Below, piece after piece: positions 1 through 7,193 of a DNA stretch of 64,000 bases. The stretch spans positions 372,001-436,000 of the forward strand of contig NZ_JADIKC010000005.1 of the NCBI RefSeq assembly GCF_016905005.1, written 5' to 3'. The notes under the pieces are model-generated. The model did not search any database, had not been told where the DNA came from, and saw only the letters and a program-made list of their open reading frames with translations. The translations under genes were made by a program, and so were the position numbers. The stretch's first letter is position 1. Each line of letters starts with the position of its first letter. The stretch comes from Dyella kyungheensis (lineage in GTDB: Bacteria > Pseudomonadota > Gammaproteobacteria > Xanthomonadales > Rhodanobacteraceae).

Positions 1-600
1 ACGCAAGGTATCCGAATCGGGCAGCGATTCACCCCACACCTCGCGCTCCAGTCGCGAGCGGCTGACTACCCGCGGCGATTCGCGCATCAGGATGGCGAGC
101 AGGCGCAGGCCGATCGGCGACAGGGTGAGTTCCTGTTCGGCGCGGCTCACGCTGAGCGTGCCCGTATCGAAGGTCAGGTCGCCCACGGTGAGGATCTCGC
201 GCGAGACCTGGCGGCGCTCGCGCCGGATCAGGGTGCGCAGGCGGGCTTCGAGTTCGCGCAGGTCGAACGGCTTGCACAGGTAATCGTCCGCACCCGTGTC
301 CAGGCCCGCCACCTTGTCGTCCAGGGTGTTGCGGCCGGTGAGCATCAGGATCGGCGCGCTCACCTTGTGCTCGCCGCGCAGGCGGCGGCAAACCTCGAGG
401 CCGTCCATGCCCGGCAGCATGCCGTCGAGCACGATGGCATCGTAGTCGTTGGAGGAGGCGAGGTGCAGACCGGTAATGCCGTCATAGGCATAGTCGACGG
501 TATAGCCCTGGCTTTCGAGATATTCGCCCGTGGCCTGTGCGTTCTGACGATTGTCTTCCACGAGTATGACGAAACCGGATCGACGTTTCTTGGCGTGCAT
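1..600 (-). CDS. OmpR/PhoB-family response regulator, truncated by window edge
   Basis: This frame encodes about 200 residues of a two-domain response regulator and runs off the left edge, so the C-terminus is missing. An N-terminal receiver domain (about residues 9-122) has the acidic pair in LVEDN, the phospho-acceptor Asp59 in IVLDGMLPG and the conserved Lys in CKPFD. A winged-helix DNA-binding domain begins near residue 130 (ILTVGDLTFD, then LTLSPIGLRLLAIL and the recognition-helix region SRSRLEREVWGE). The ATG at 598-600 was chosen because it precedes the receiver directly; no strong ribosome site is visible. A cognate kinase is not in view and may lie to the left. Family assignment is secure; the regulated genes are unknown. 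Confidence 0.9.
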   Translation of the reverse strand, partial: MHAKKRRSGFVILVEDNRQNAQATGEYLESQGYTVDYAYDGITGLHLASSNDYDAIVLDGMLPGMDGLEVCRRLRGEHKVSAPILMLTGRNTLDDKVAGLDTGADDYLCKPFDLRELEARLRTLIRRERRQVSREILTVGDLTFDTGTLSVSRAEQELTLSPIGLRLLAILMRESPRVVSRSRLEREVWGESLPDSDTLR

Positions 601-725
601 GATGTTGGCCCCACTGTGCTGTATGCGGTCAATGCCGGGATCAGATCGTTCCCATCGTGAGCCACATGTGAAAACCTCGTTGCCGCTGCTGACCGGAGTC
701 AGCTGGCGTCAAAACGAGCACGGTT

Positions 726-1244
726 TCAGTGCACTCGTGCCTCGGAGGCGGTGGAAATATCGTCGGCATTGTTGCGTTTGAAGACGTCCTTGGCCACGTC
801 TTTCTGCTGGCCGCTCTCGGTGTGCACGGAGATCAGGATGTTGCCCTCGCGGATCTTCGCGTCGTAGCGTTTGGCTTCGAATTCCGGCATGCCCATGCCG
901 ACTAGGCCGCCGACCACGCCGCCCGTGGCCGTGCCCACGGCGGCGCCGCCCAGCGCGGCCATGACCGGGCCTGCCGCAATGAACGGACCGACGCCGGGAA
1001 TCGCCAGCGCGCCGATGCCGGCCAGCCAGCCCAGCGCAGCGCCCACACCCATGCCGGCGATCCCGCCCGCGGTTGCGCCTTCCGGCGCCTTGGTGCTGTG
1101 CTCGTGGGCAAAGTCCTTGGTGCCGCGACGATCCGGCAGCAAGGCCGAGATATCGTTGTTGGTGAAGCCTGCCTGCTTGAGTTCGAGCAGGATCACTTCG
1201 GCTTGCTCGGGCGTACGGGCCATGCAGTAGACGGACGTGTTCAT
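726..1244 (-). CDS. Glycine-zipper general-stress-type protein
   Basis: A 172-residue protein starts at ATG 1242-1244 behind AAGGAGAG at good spacing. The N-terminal part (MNTSVYCMARTPEQAEVILLELKQAGF) resembles the fold that opens general stress protein 17M/YflT-like proteins. The middle (about residues 55-120) is a Gly/Ala-rich stretch with repeated GxxxG spacing (GGIAGMGVGAALG, GGAAVGTATGGVVGGLVG) typical of glycine-zipper membrane-associated segments. The C-terminus is hydrophilic and ends SEARVH. No enzymatic motif is visible. It lies just downstream of a second glycine-zipper protein on the same strand, separated by 85 bp. An envelope or stress role is inferred from the family only. Confidence 0.8.
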   Translation of the reverse strand: MNTSVYCMARTPEQAEVILLELKQAGFTNNDISALLPDRRGTKDFAHEHSTKAPEGATAGGIAGMGVGAALGWLAGIGALAIPGVGPFIAAGPVMAALGGAAVGTATGGVVGGLVGMGMPEFEAKRYDAKIREGNILISVHTESGQQKDVAKDVFKRNNADDISTASEARVH

Positions 1245-1329
1245 GCAGCAGCTCTCCTTGGAGTGGATCGACGTCTGGTGATTCGTGGCGGCGCCATCCA
1301 GGGCCTCGTTTGATTCACTTCGGCGCGAG

Positions 1330-1668
1330 TCAGTACTGCTCCTGATGGCAGCGGCGCTCGGTGGCATAGGTGGCGTTCTTGTCCTGGTGCGATTTCTGCA
1401 CCTGATTGCCGACCACGCCGCCCGCGACCGCGCCACCCACCGTGGCAAGCGTCTTGCCCTTGCCGCCGCCGACCTGGTTGCCCAACACGCCGCCCGCCAC
1501 GGCGCCAATCGCCGTGCCGGCCACGCGATGCGTATCGCTGGAGTTGATTTGCTTCACCGGGACGTCTTCGCAGACGGTGCGGGTCTGCGGTTGCGACGTC
1601 TGCGCGAAAGCCGCGCTCGAGCAGATGGCCAGGACCATGGCGAAGGAAGTGATGGCGCGCGTTTTCAT
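1330..1668 (-). CDS. Glycine-zipper 2TM-domain envelope protein
   Basis: A 112-residue exported protein. The ATG at 1666-1668 follows GGAGAA and gives a clean signal peptide (MKTRAITSFAMVLAICSSAAFAQ). The mature part has one Cys near the N-terminus (RTVCEDVPVKQ), a glycine zipper (GTAIGAVAGGVLGNQVGGGKG, then a second GGAVAGGVVGNQV) and a polar tail with another Cys (ERRCHQEQY). The two Cys could form a disulfide in the periplasm. This layout matches SlyB/17-kDa-antigen-like glycine-zipper 2TM proteins, but there is no lipobox. It probably sits in the periplasm or at the outer membrane; function is unknown. Confidence 0.85.
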   Translation of the reverse strand: MKTRAITSFAMVLAICSSAAFAQTSQPQTRTVCEDVPVKQINSSDTHRVAGTAIGAVAGGVLGNQVGGGKGKTLATVGGAVAGGVVGNQVQKSHQDKNATYATERRCHQEQY

Positions 1669-1895
1669 GGCAGAGTTCTCCGTTGTGTCGCCTGCAGGAG
1701 CTAACGCCCCCGGGAGTGAGCGGCTGGTCAAATTCGGCGGCGCGAGTCAGCTGCGGTTGCCGACATCGCGGTGCCGTGTAGACGGGGATGAACGCTGGCG
1801 ATACCGCTGCCGTGAATGCGCTTGTTCACGCATCGCGTGCACGCAGTTCAGCGACGGGCCGCGACGATGCGTTCGCGTCGAGCAGGAGTCGCAGC

Positions 1896-2117
1896 ATGAT
1901 CATCGAGACATTCAGTACGTACGTGGTGCAGGGCGAAGTGCCTGCGCCGACACCGGATCCGGTCAAGCCGCCGGCAACGCCGAATCCGACGGAGCCGCCC
2001 GTGCAACCCGAGCCTCCGCCGCCGACGCCGCAGCGTCCGCCGTTGACCGATCCCGAACCGCCGCCGGTGCCGATCAAGGATCCGGTGCCGCCGCCGGACC
2101 AGCAGCCGCATATGTGA
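1896..2117 (+). CDS. Small proline-rich protein of unknown function
   Basis: A 73-residue protein whose ATG at 1896-1898 follows AGGAG (1884-1888) at 7-base spacing. After a short ordinary N-terminus (MIIETFSTYVVQGEVPAP) almost the whole chain is Pro with Glu, Asp, Thr and Gln (PTEPPVQPEPPPPTPQRPP), consistent with an extended, disordered segment. No signal peptide or membrane segment is visible. I do not recognise a family. The good ribosome site and the sharp onset of proline codons make it more likely real than not. A large inverted repeat follows 18 bp after the stop codon. Confidence 0.6.
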   Translation: MIIETFSTYVVQGEVPAPTPDPVKPPATPNPTEPPVQPEPPPPTPQRPPLTDPEPPPVPIKDPVPPPDQQPHM

Positions 2118-2135
2118 TCAGCAACACTGGCAAAT

Positions 2136-2219
2136 CCTGTGGGAGCGCACTTGTGCGCGACGGGAGCGTCGCTACGCACCGCTTCGTACGCTTGTCGCGC
2201 ACAAGTGCGCTCCCACAGG
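2136..2219. repeat. Large intergenic inverted repeat (REP-like hairpin)
   Basis: Two perfectly complementary 26-base arms (2136-2161 and 2194-2219) flank a 32-base loop. Each arm carries the core GTGGGAGCGCAC followed by TTGTGCGCGA. The arms could form a very stable hairpin at the end of the proline-rich gene, acting as a transcript end or stabiliser. The core resembles the repetitive extragenic palindromes common in Xanthomonadales and Pseudomonas. No second copy was noticed in this window, so its repetitive nature is inferred. Confidence 0.8.
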
Positions 2220-2268
2220 GGTGAGCTGCCATCGGGACCGCATCGACGATCCCGATGGCATCGAACGG

Positions 2269-2715
2269 TTACTGCATCGAATGCTTGATCGCACTCATCT
2301 GGTCGTGGCCCTGGCGGACCGATGCATACGCCTGCTGGATCGCCTCACGCGCCGAGAGCGACAGCTTGTCGTCCTTGAGCGCATCGTCGTACTTCGCCTT
2401 GATGTGATCCTCGCCGCGCTCGACTTCGTCGACCACTGCCTTGTCGCCATGGCTCATCGAGCTGCGCAAGCCGGTGAACACGCGATGGGCCGAGGCGAGC
2501 ACGGTGCCGTCGTCGGCAGGATCGCCGCCTTCGCGACGCACGGCTTCGCGCAGGCGCGCAGCGATCTGGCGGCGTTCGGCGGCGCGGGTCAGGAAGAGGT
2601 CGCGGAACTGGGGATTTTCGGCGTCCTTGGCGGCTTCGGCGTAACCGTCCACGCTGTCGATGGTGGTTTCGATGAGACCGTTCAGTACCTTGATTTCGTG
2701 ATCGTGCTGACTCAT
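2269..2715 (-). CDS. PA2169-type four-helix-bundle protein (DUF2383)
   Basis: A 148-residue all-helical protein beginning at ATG 2713-2715, with GAGG upstream. It reads MSQHDHEIKVLNGLIETTIDSVDGYAEAA and continues with a ferritin-like helical pattern rich in Glu, Asp and Arg (FLTRAAERRQIAARLREAVRREGGDP, then a third and fourth helix to KHSMQ). This matches the PA2169/DUF2383 family of cytosolic four-helix-bundle proteins, often induced under stress. A complete pair of di-iron ExxH motifs is not obvious, so I do not claim metal oxidase activity. It stands alone, facing the next gene. Confidence 0.85.
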   Translation of the reverse strand: MSQHDHEIKVLNGLIETTIDSVDGYAEAAKDAENPQFRDLFLTRAAERRQIAARLREAVRREGGDPADDGTVLASAHRVFTGLRSSMSHGDKAVVDEVERGEDHIKAKYDDALKDDKLSLSAREAIQQAYASVRQGHDQMSAIKHSMQ

Positions 2716-2925
2716 GGGGGTAACCTCGTCGTTGGTGTGTAACGACGATGGCGGTCGGTTCGTGAGCACCTTGCCGCTCGCATGTGAAATATCCGCGGCG
2801 GCACGCGGATTCGACCCGGACATTTGGCTGGCGTTGGGACAATCGCCTGCACGGCGACCATGCATCACGCTCAGCCGACACGATTGCGACGCGGCGTATC
2901 ACATCATCCCGCTACAACTCGCCCC

Positions 2926-3156
2926 ATGACCAAGAATCGCGAGAACCTCGACAGCGATCTCGAACGACTGCAGGGCTACGCGCGCGCGCTGGCGCGCAAG
3001 TATCCCGAGGCGCAGTCGTTCTGGCAGGAATTTTCAGGGCTGGCGGAAGAAGTGTTGCGCGACGCCGCGCACGAGGACCACGAATGGGTGCTTCATCGCA
3101 TTCGCCGGATGGTGGCCGAGGTGGGCATGGGCGGTCCGCCGCCGCAGTTCTCGTGA
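2926..3156 (+). CDS. Small conserved hypothetical protein
   Basis: A 76-residue hydrophilic helical protein (MTKNRENLDSDLERLQGYAR, ending GMGGPPPQFS). It has many charged residues, two His-rich spots (AAHEDHEWVLHRIRRM) and no membrane segment or signal peptide. The frame extends upstream, but the ATG at 2926-2928 begins the part with protein-like composition. Its stop is 6 bp before the convergent stop of a receiver gene. I recognise no domain and propose no function. Confidence 0.6.
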   Translation: MTKNRENLDSDLERLQGYARALARKYPEAQSFWQEFSGLAEEVLRDAAHEDHEWVLHRIRRMVAEVGMGGPPPQFS

Positions 3157-3161
3157 TCGCG

Positions 3162-3533
3162 TCAGGCCACGGCCTTGGCGGTGGCCTGGATGGCGGCCAG
3201 CAGCGTGCGCCGATCATACGGCTTGTTGAGATAGTGGCCGCCCGAGGCCAGCCAGGCCGGATCGGGCATGGCCTCGCCGGAGGTCAGCAGGATGCGCAAG
3301 TCGGGGTTGGCCTGTCGCGCCAGGCGGGCGAGTTCCGCGCCACCAATGCCCGGCAGGTTGACGTCGGCAAAGAGCACGTCGGGCTGGCGTTGTGCCAGCC
3401 ACTCGTGGGCCAGTTCGCCGGTGGCCATGGCGAACACCTGATGGCCCTCCGATTCCAATAGCACGCTGGCAATGGTGCGGATGCCGTCGTCGTCTTCGAC
3501 GAGAAGAATGGTCAGAACGTGATCGGAGCTCAT
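3162..3533 (-). CDS. Single-domain response regulator receiver
   Basis: A 123-residue stand-alone receiver. It has the acidic cluster VEDDD near residue 13, the phospho-acceptor Asp57 in LFADVNLPG, Thr in LLTSGEA and the conserved Lys in YLNKPYD. There is no output domain, so it may act as a CheY-like protein or phosphate shuttle. An upstream start at 3599 would add 22 residues; the ATG at 3531-3533 places the receiver fold directly at the start, but neither start has a convincing ribosome site. It sits 160 bp from the divergent Rsb operon, whose products end in hybrid kinases, so cross-talk is possible though unproven. Confidence 0.85.
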   Translation of the reverse strand: MSSDHVLTILLVEDDDGIRTIASVLLESEGHQVFAMATGELAHEWLAQRQPDVLFADVNLPGIGGAELARLARQANPDLRILLTSGEAMPDPAWLASGGHYLNKPYDRRTLLAAIQATAKAVA

Positions 3534-3693
3534 GGATGCGTGGCTTGGGCGACATAGGGCCTCAACAGCCCTGTCTAAACACGAATGCGTCAAGGCCATG
3601 TCAAATTCCCGCTATGCCTGAAGTTTTCTTCGCTGGCTATTCCAAAGCGTGGCGCCTTCCCGGAAGATGAAACGATTTCCACGGGAGGCACCC

Positions 3694-4551
3694 ATGTCGA
3701 TTCTCAAGCAAGCGACCATCGACGCGATCAAGCAAAACGAGTCGGCTCTGCTGACCGCCTGGATAGCGGGCCTGGAGCAGGAAGGGTCGCTGTCGGACAA
3801 CCGCATCACGCGCGACGAAGTGAGCGCACAGGCCAAGGACTTCCTTCGCCTGCTGGTGGCCGCTTCGGCCGTCGGCGATGCGGCCGATTTGTCCCGGGGC
3901 GAATGGGCGGAGTCGCGGCAGTTCCTGGAGTTGCTCTCGCGCAGTCGTGCCCAGCGCGGATTGGATTCGCAGCATACGGCGCGTTTCATCTTCTCGCTGA
4001 AGAGGCCGTTGTTCGATCAGCTGCAGACCACCTATGCGGGCGACCCGAAGGCGTTGTCGAACGAGGTCTGGGCCGTCTCCGAGCTGCTCGACCTGCTGGG
4101 CATGCATACCATCCGCGCGTTCCAGAAATCGCGCGAAGAGGTGATCATGCGCCAGCAGGAGGAATTGCTGGAGCTGTCAACGCCGGTGGTCAAGCTGTGG
4201 GATGGCGTGCTGGCGTTGCCGATGATCGGCACGCTGGACTCCCAGCGCACCCAGGTGGTGATGGAATCGCTGTTGCAGCGCATCGTCGAGACCGGCTCGG
4301 ACATCGCCATCATCGACATTACCGGCGTCCCCACCGTCGATACGCTGGTGGCGCAACACCTGCTGAAGACCGTGACGGCCATTCGACTGATGGGCGCGGA
4401 CTGCATCATCAGCGGCATCCGTCCGCAGATCGCGCAGACCATCGTGCATCTGGGCCTGGACCTCGGCGGCATCGTCACCAAGGCCAACCTGGCGGATGCG
4501 TTGGCACTGGCGCTCAAGCGCTCCGGGCTGACCGTGACGCGAGCCGAGTGA
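3694..4551 (+). CDS. rsbR: RsbR-type stressosome sensor with STAS domain
   Basis: A 285-residue protein with an N-terminal helical RsbRD/globin-like sensor region (about residues 1-150), a linker helix and a C-terminal STAS domain (about 165-280). The STAS domain has the signature DITGVPTVDTLVAQHLL, with Thr217 at the position phosphorylated by RsbT in Bacillus RsbRA; the second regulatory position in CIISGIRP is Ser240 here. The start at 3694 follows GGGAGG. It is the first gene of a tightly packed module with RsbS (3 bp gap) and RsbT, so it should build a stressosome-like complex. The sensed signal is unknown. Confidence 0.92.
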   Translation: MSILKQATIDAIKQNESALLTAWIAGLEQEGSLSDNRITRDEVSAQAKDFLRLLVAASAVGDAADLSRGEWAESRQFLELLSRSRAQRGLDSQHTARFIFSLKRPLFDQLQTTYAGDPKALSNEVWAVSELLDLLGMHTIRAFQKSREEVIMRQQEELLELSTPVVKLWDGVLALPMIGTLDSQRTQVVMESLLQRIVETGSDIAIIDITGVPTVDTLVAQHLLKTVTAIRLMGADCIISGIRPQIAQTIVHLGLDLGGIVTKANLADALALALKRSGLTVTRAE

Positions 4552-4554
4552 CCC

Positions 4555-4917
4555 ATGGATCGCATTCCCATTCTACGCATGGGCGACTTTCTGCTCGTCA
4601 CCATCCAGGTCGATATGCATGACCAACTGGCGATGACACTGCAGGACGATCTTTCCACCAGGATCAACGAGACCTCGGCCAAAGGCGTGCTGATCGATAT
4701 CTCGGCGCTGGATATCGTCGACTCGTTCATCGGCCGCATGATCGGCATGATCTCGGGACTGTCGCGCATCATGGACGCGGAGACCGTGGTGGTCGGCATG
4801 CAGCCCGCGGTGGCCATTACCCTGGTCGAGCTGGGGCTCACGCTGCAAGGCGTCAGTACGGCATTGAATGTCGAACGCGGCATGCAGCTCCTGCGCGAGC
4901 GTGTACAGAATCAATGA
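4555..4917 (+). CDS. rsbS: RsbS-type STAS scaffold protein
   Basis: A 120-residue single STAS domain protein (MDRIPILRMGDFLLVTIQVD, ending RERVQNQ). The phospho-site motif DISALDIVDSFIGRMIG carries Ser57, equivalent to Ser59 of Bacillus RsbS, which RsbT phosphorylates. The length matches the family. It begins 3 bp after rsbR and its stop overlaps the rsbT start in an ATGA arrangement, indicating coupled translation. By family knowledge it forms the stressosome core with RsbR and holds RsbT until stress. Confidence 0.93.
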   Translation: MDRIPILRMGDFLLVTIQVDMHDQLAMTLQDDLSTRINETSAKGVLIDISALDIVDSFIGRMIGMISGLSRIMDAETVVVGMQPAVAITLVELGLTLQGVSTALNVERGMQLLRERVQNQ

Positions 4918-5318
4918 GCAGCATGCGCAGCGGAACGTTTGCCCTTCGATCCGAGCAGGATGTCGTGCTCGGTCGCCAGGCCGTGCGAAAACTGGCGCTG
5001 GAATGCGGCTTGCGCCTGGTGGACCAGACCAAGCTGGTCACCGCGGTCAGTGAGCTGGCACGAAACGCCGTGATCTACGGCGGTGGCGGCGACATGGACT
5101 GGGCCATCGTGGAGGAGGGCGCACGCAAAGGCGTGCAGCTGGTTTTTCGCGACAACGGCCCGGGCATCCCCGATATCAAGCAGGCCATGACGGACGGCTG
5201 GACCTCCGGCAACGGCCTCGGCCTGGGGCTGGCGGGCGCCAAGCGATTGGTCGACCAGTTCGATATCCAAAGCGCGCCCGGGCAGGGTACGCGCGTCACC
5301 ATCACCAAATGGAACTGA
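4914..5318 (+). CDS. rsbT: RsbT-type serine/threonine kinase (GHKL)
   Basis: A 134-residue anti-sigma-factor-like GHKL ATPase. The N box has Glu47 and Asn51 (SELARNAVIYGGGG), the G1 box is DNGPGIPD (80-87) and the G2 box is GNGLGLGLAG (99-108). The length fits RsbT. In the known pathway RsbT phosphorylates RsbR and RsbS, is released, and then activates an output protein. In this operon the next gene encodes a SpoIIE-type phosphatase fusion and there is no sigma factor, so the partner must differ from Bacillus RsbU-SigB. Confidence 0.93.
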   Translation: MSSMRSGTFALRSEQDVVLGRQAVRKLALECGLRLVDQTKLVTAVSELARNAVIYGGGGDMDWAIVEEGARKGVQLVFRDNGPGIPDIKQAMTDGWTSGNGLGLGLAGAKRLVDQFDIQSAPGQGTRVTITKWN

Positions 5319-6325
5319 CGCTGGCTGGTTCGCCGGCGCTCAGCATCACCCTCGACGAGGTCACGCAAGTGGGCCAGGCCCGCCGCTGGGCCCAGCAGCT
5401 CGCTACGGACACGGGTTTCGAAGCCTCGGACGGCGGCCGCGTGGCGCTGGTGGCCACCGAACTGGCCACCAACGTCATCAAGCATGGCCAGGGCGGCATC
5501 CTTCACCTGCGGGAGATTCCAGGACGCAGCGTGCGCGGGGTCGAGATTGTTGCGGTCGACCGCGGGCCGGGATTTCATCTCGCCGCCTGTCTGCAGGACG
5601 GGTTCTCGACCGGCGGCACGCAAGGCATCGGCCTGGGCGCGGTGGTTCGGCAATCGCAGCTGATGGACGTCTATTCGGATCAACGCGGCTCGGTGGTGCT
5701 GGCACGACTGTTCCCGCGCCAGCAGGCCGACGAGGATATCCGCTTCGGCGTGAGCCAGACCGCGCTGCATGGCGAACACTTCTGCGGCGACAGCTGGGCG
5801 CTGGCCGTCAAGGACACGGTCTGGACCATGATGATGGTGGATGGGCTGGGTCACGGCGAGGCGGCATCGGTGGCTGCGGCTGCGGCCGTCAAGGCCTTTG
5901 CCGACCATCCGCAGGCGGAACCGGCCGTGATGATGGACGAGATGCACCGCTCGATGATGGGCACGCGCGGCGGCGCCGCAGCGGTCGCCCGGGTGGACAC
6001 CGCGCAGGGCTCGTTGCGCTTCGCCGGCATCGGCAACATCTCGGCCTGCGTCGTCAGCGCCGAGGTCACGCGAGGCCTGGCCTCTCATCCGGGCATCGTG
6101 GGCGCACAATTCAGGCATGCCCAGACCTTCGATTTCGGCGATATCATCGGCAAGCTGCTGATCATGCATTCCGATGGGCTGCAGTCCCGCTGGCGCATGG
6201 CGGACTATCCGGGGCTGCTGCATCGTCACCCGGCGGTCATCGCGGCGGTGCTGCATCGCGACTTCAACCGAAATCGCGACGATGCCACCGTGATGGTCGT
6301 CGCCCTGGAGCGCACGCATGTCTGA
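5309..6325 (+). CDS. ATPase-SpoIIE phosphatase fusion (RsbT/RsbX-like)
   Basis: A 338-residue two-domain protein. Residues 10-135 form a second GHKL ATPase (N box with Glu51 and Asn55 in ATELATNVIKHG; G1 VDRGPGF; G2-like GIGLGAV). Residues 145-335 form a PP2C/SpoIIE phosphatase with the metal-binding DGLGHG (178-183), a later SDGL motif and the C-terminal DDAT. Its start lies inside the last codons of rsbT (10-base overlap), so the two are translationally coupled. By analogy with RsbX it probably dephosphorylates RsbR/RsbS to reset the complex. The N-terminal domain could instead recruit or phosphorylate the downstream kinases. Confidence 0.88.
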   Translation: MELTLAGSPALSITLDEVTQVGQARRWAQQLATDTGFEASDGGRVALVATELATNVIKHGQGGILHLREIPGRSVRGVEIVAVDRGPGFHLAACLQDGFSTGGTQGIGLGAVVRQSQLMDVYSDQRGSVVLARLFPRQQADEDIRFGVSQTALHGEHFCGDSWALAVKDTVWTMMMVDGLGHGEAASVAAAAAVKAFADHPQAEPAVMMDEMHRSMMGTRGGAAAVARVDTAQGSLRFAGIGNISACVVSAEVTRGLASHPGIVGAQFRHAQTFDFGDIIGKLLIMHSDGLQSRWRMADYPGLLHRHPAVIAAVLHRDFNRNRDDATVMVVALERTHV

Positions 6326-7193
6326 ATCCAACGAGCCCGGGTCCACCCTGCAGGACGAACTGGCACGCCTGCGCGGCGAGGCCCAGGCGCTGCGCGCCGA
6401 ACTGGACGAAACCAATCAGGGCGTGGTGGCGCTCTATGCGGAGCTGGACAAGCAGGCCGAGCAACTGCGCGAGGCCTCGGAGCTGAAGAGCCGCTTCCTT
6501 TCCTACATGAGCCATGAATTTCGCACGCCACTGGGCTCCGTGCTGAGCATCGCGCGGCTGCTCACCGATGAAATGGATGGGCCCCTTACGCCTGAGCAGC
6601 ATCGCCAGGTCAACTACATTTCGGTGGCGGCGCGCGAGCTGAGCGAGATGGTGGACGATCTGCTCGACCTGGCCAAGATCGAGGCCGGCCGCATCACCAT
6701 TTCGCCGGCCTGGTTCGACATGATGGATTTGTTCGCCGCCTTGCGTGGCACCTTCCGTCCGATCACCGAAATGACCGAGGCCGACCTGATCTTCGAAGAT
6801 CCCGAAGGCATGCCCAAGCTGTATACCGATGATCGCAAGCTCTCGCAGATCCTGCGCAACTACATTTCCAATGCGCTGAAGTTCACCCCGCGCGGCACCG
6901 TGAAGGTATCGGCGCATCTGCAGGACGACGGCACCGTATGCTTTGCCGTGCGCGATACCGGCATCGGCATTCCGGCCGATCTGCGGCAGGACCTGTTCAA
7001 GGATTTCAGCCAGCTGGACTCGCCCCTGCAGAAACGCCTGCGCGGTACCGGCCTGGGGCTGGCGCTGTGCAAGCGCTATGCGGAATTGCTGGGCGGCCAC
7101 GTCGGCATGGACAGTACGCCGGGCGAAGGCTCGGTGTTCTTCGTGGTTCTCCCGCTCAAGCTTCCGGAGGGCGCCATCGATGCCACGCCATAG
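6318..7193 (+). CDS. Cytosolic sensor histidine kinase of the Rsb operon
   Basis: A 291-residue histidine kinase without membrane segments. A long N-terminal coiled coil (about residues 10-58) precedes the HisKA domain with His66 in SHEFRTP. The HATPase domain follows (N box ILRNYISNALKF, G1 VRDTGIGIP, F box LFKDFSQLD, G2 GTGLGLAL). It overlaps the phosphatase gene by 8 bp and the next hybrid kinase gene by 14 bp. With no sensor domain, its input is likely another operon product, probably freed RsbT or the phosphatase fusion. This is the likely bridge from the stressosome to phosphorelay output. Confidence 0.9.
   Translation: MSESNEPGSTLQDELARLRGEAQALRAELDETNQGVVALYAELDKQAEQLREASELKSRFLSYMSHEFRTPLGSVLSIARLLTDEMDGPLTPEQHRQVNYISVAARELSEMVDDLLDLAKIEAGRITISPAWFDMMDLFAALRGTFRPITEMTEADLIFEDPEGMPKLYTDDRKLSQILRNYISNALKFTPRGTVKVSAHLQDDGTVCFAVRDTGIGIPADLRQDLFKDFSQLDSPLQKRLRGTGLGLALCKRYAELLGGHVGMDSTPGEGSVFFVVLPLKLPEGAIDATP

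Noticed and set aside
4032-6415. Minus-strand frames opposite rsbR to the SpoIIE fusion
   Set aside because: Low-complexity Ser/Met- or His/Arg-rich shadows of a coupled + strand operon.
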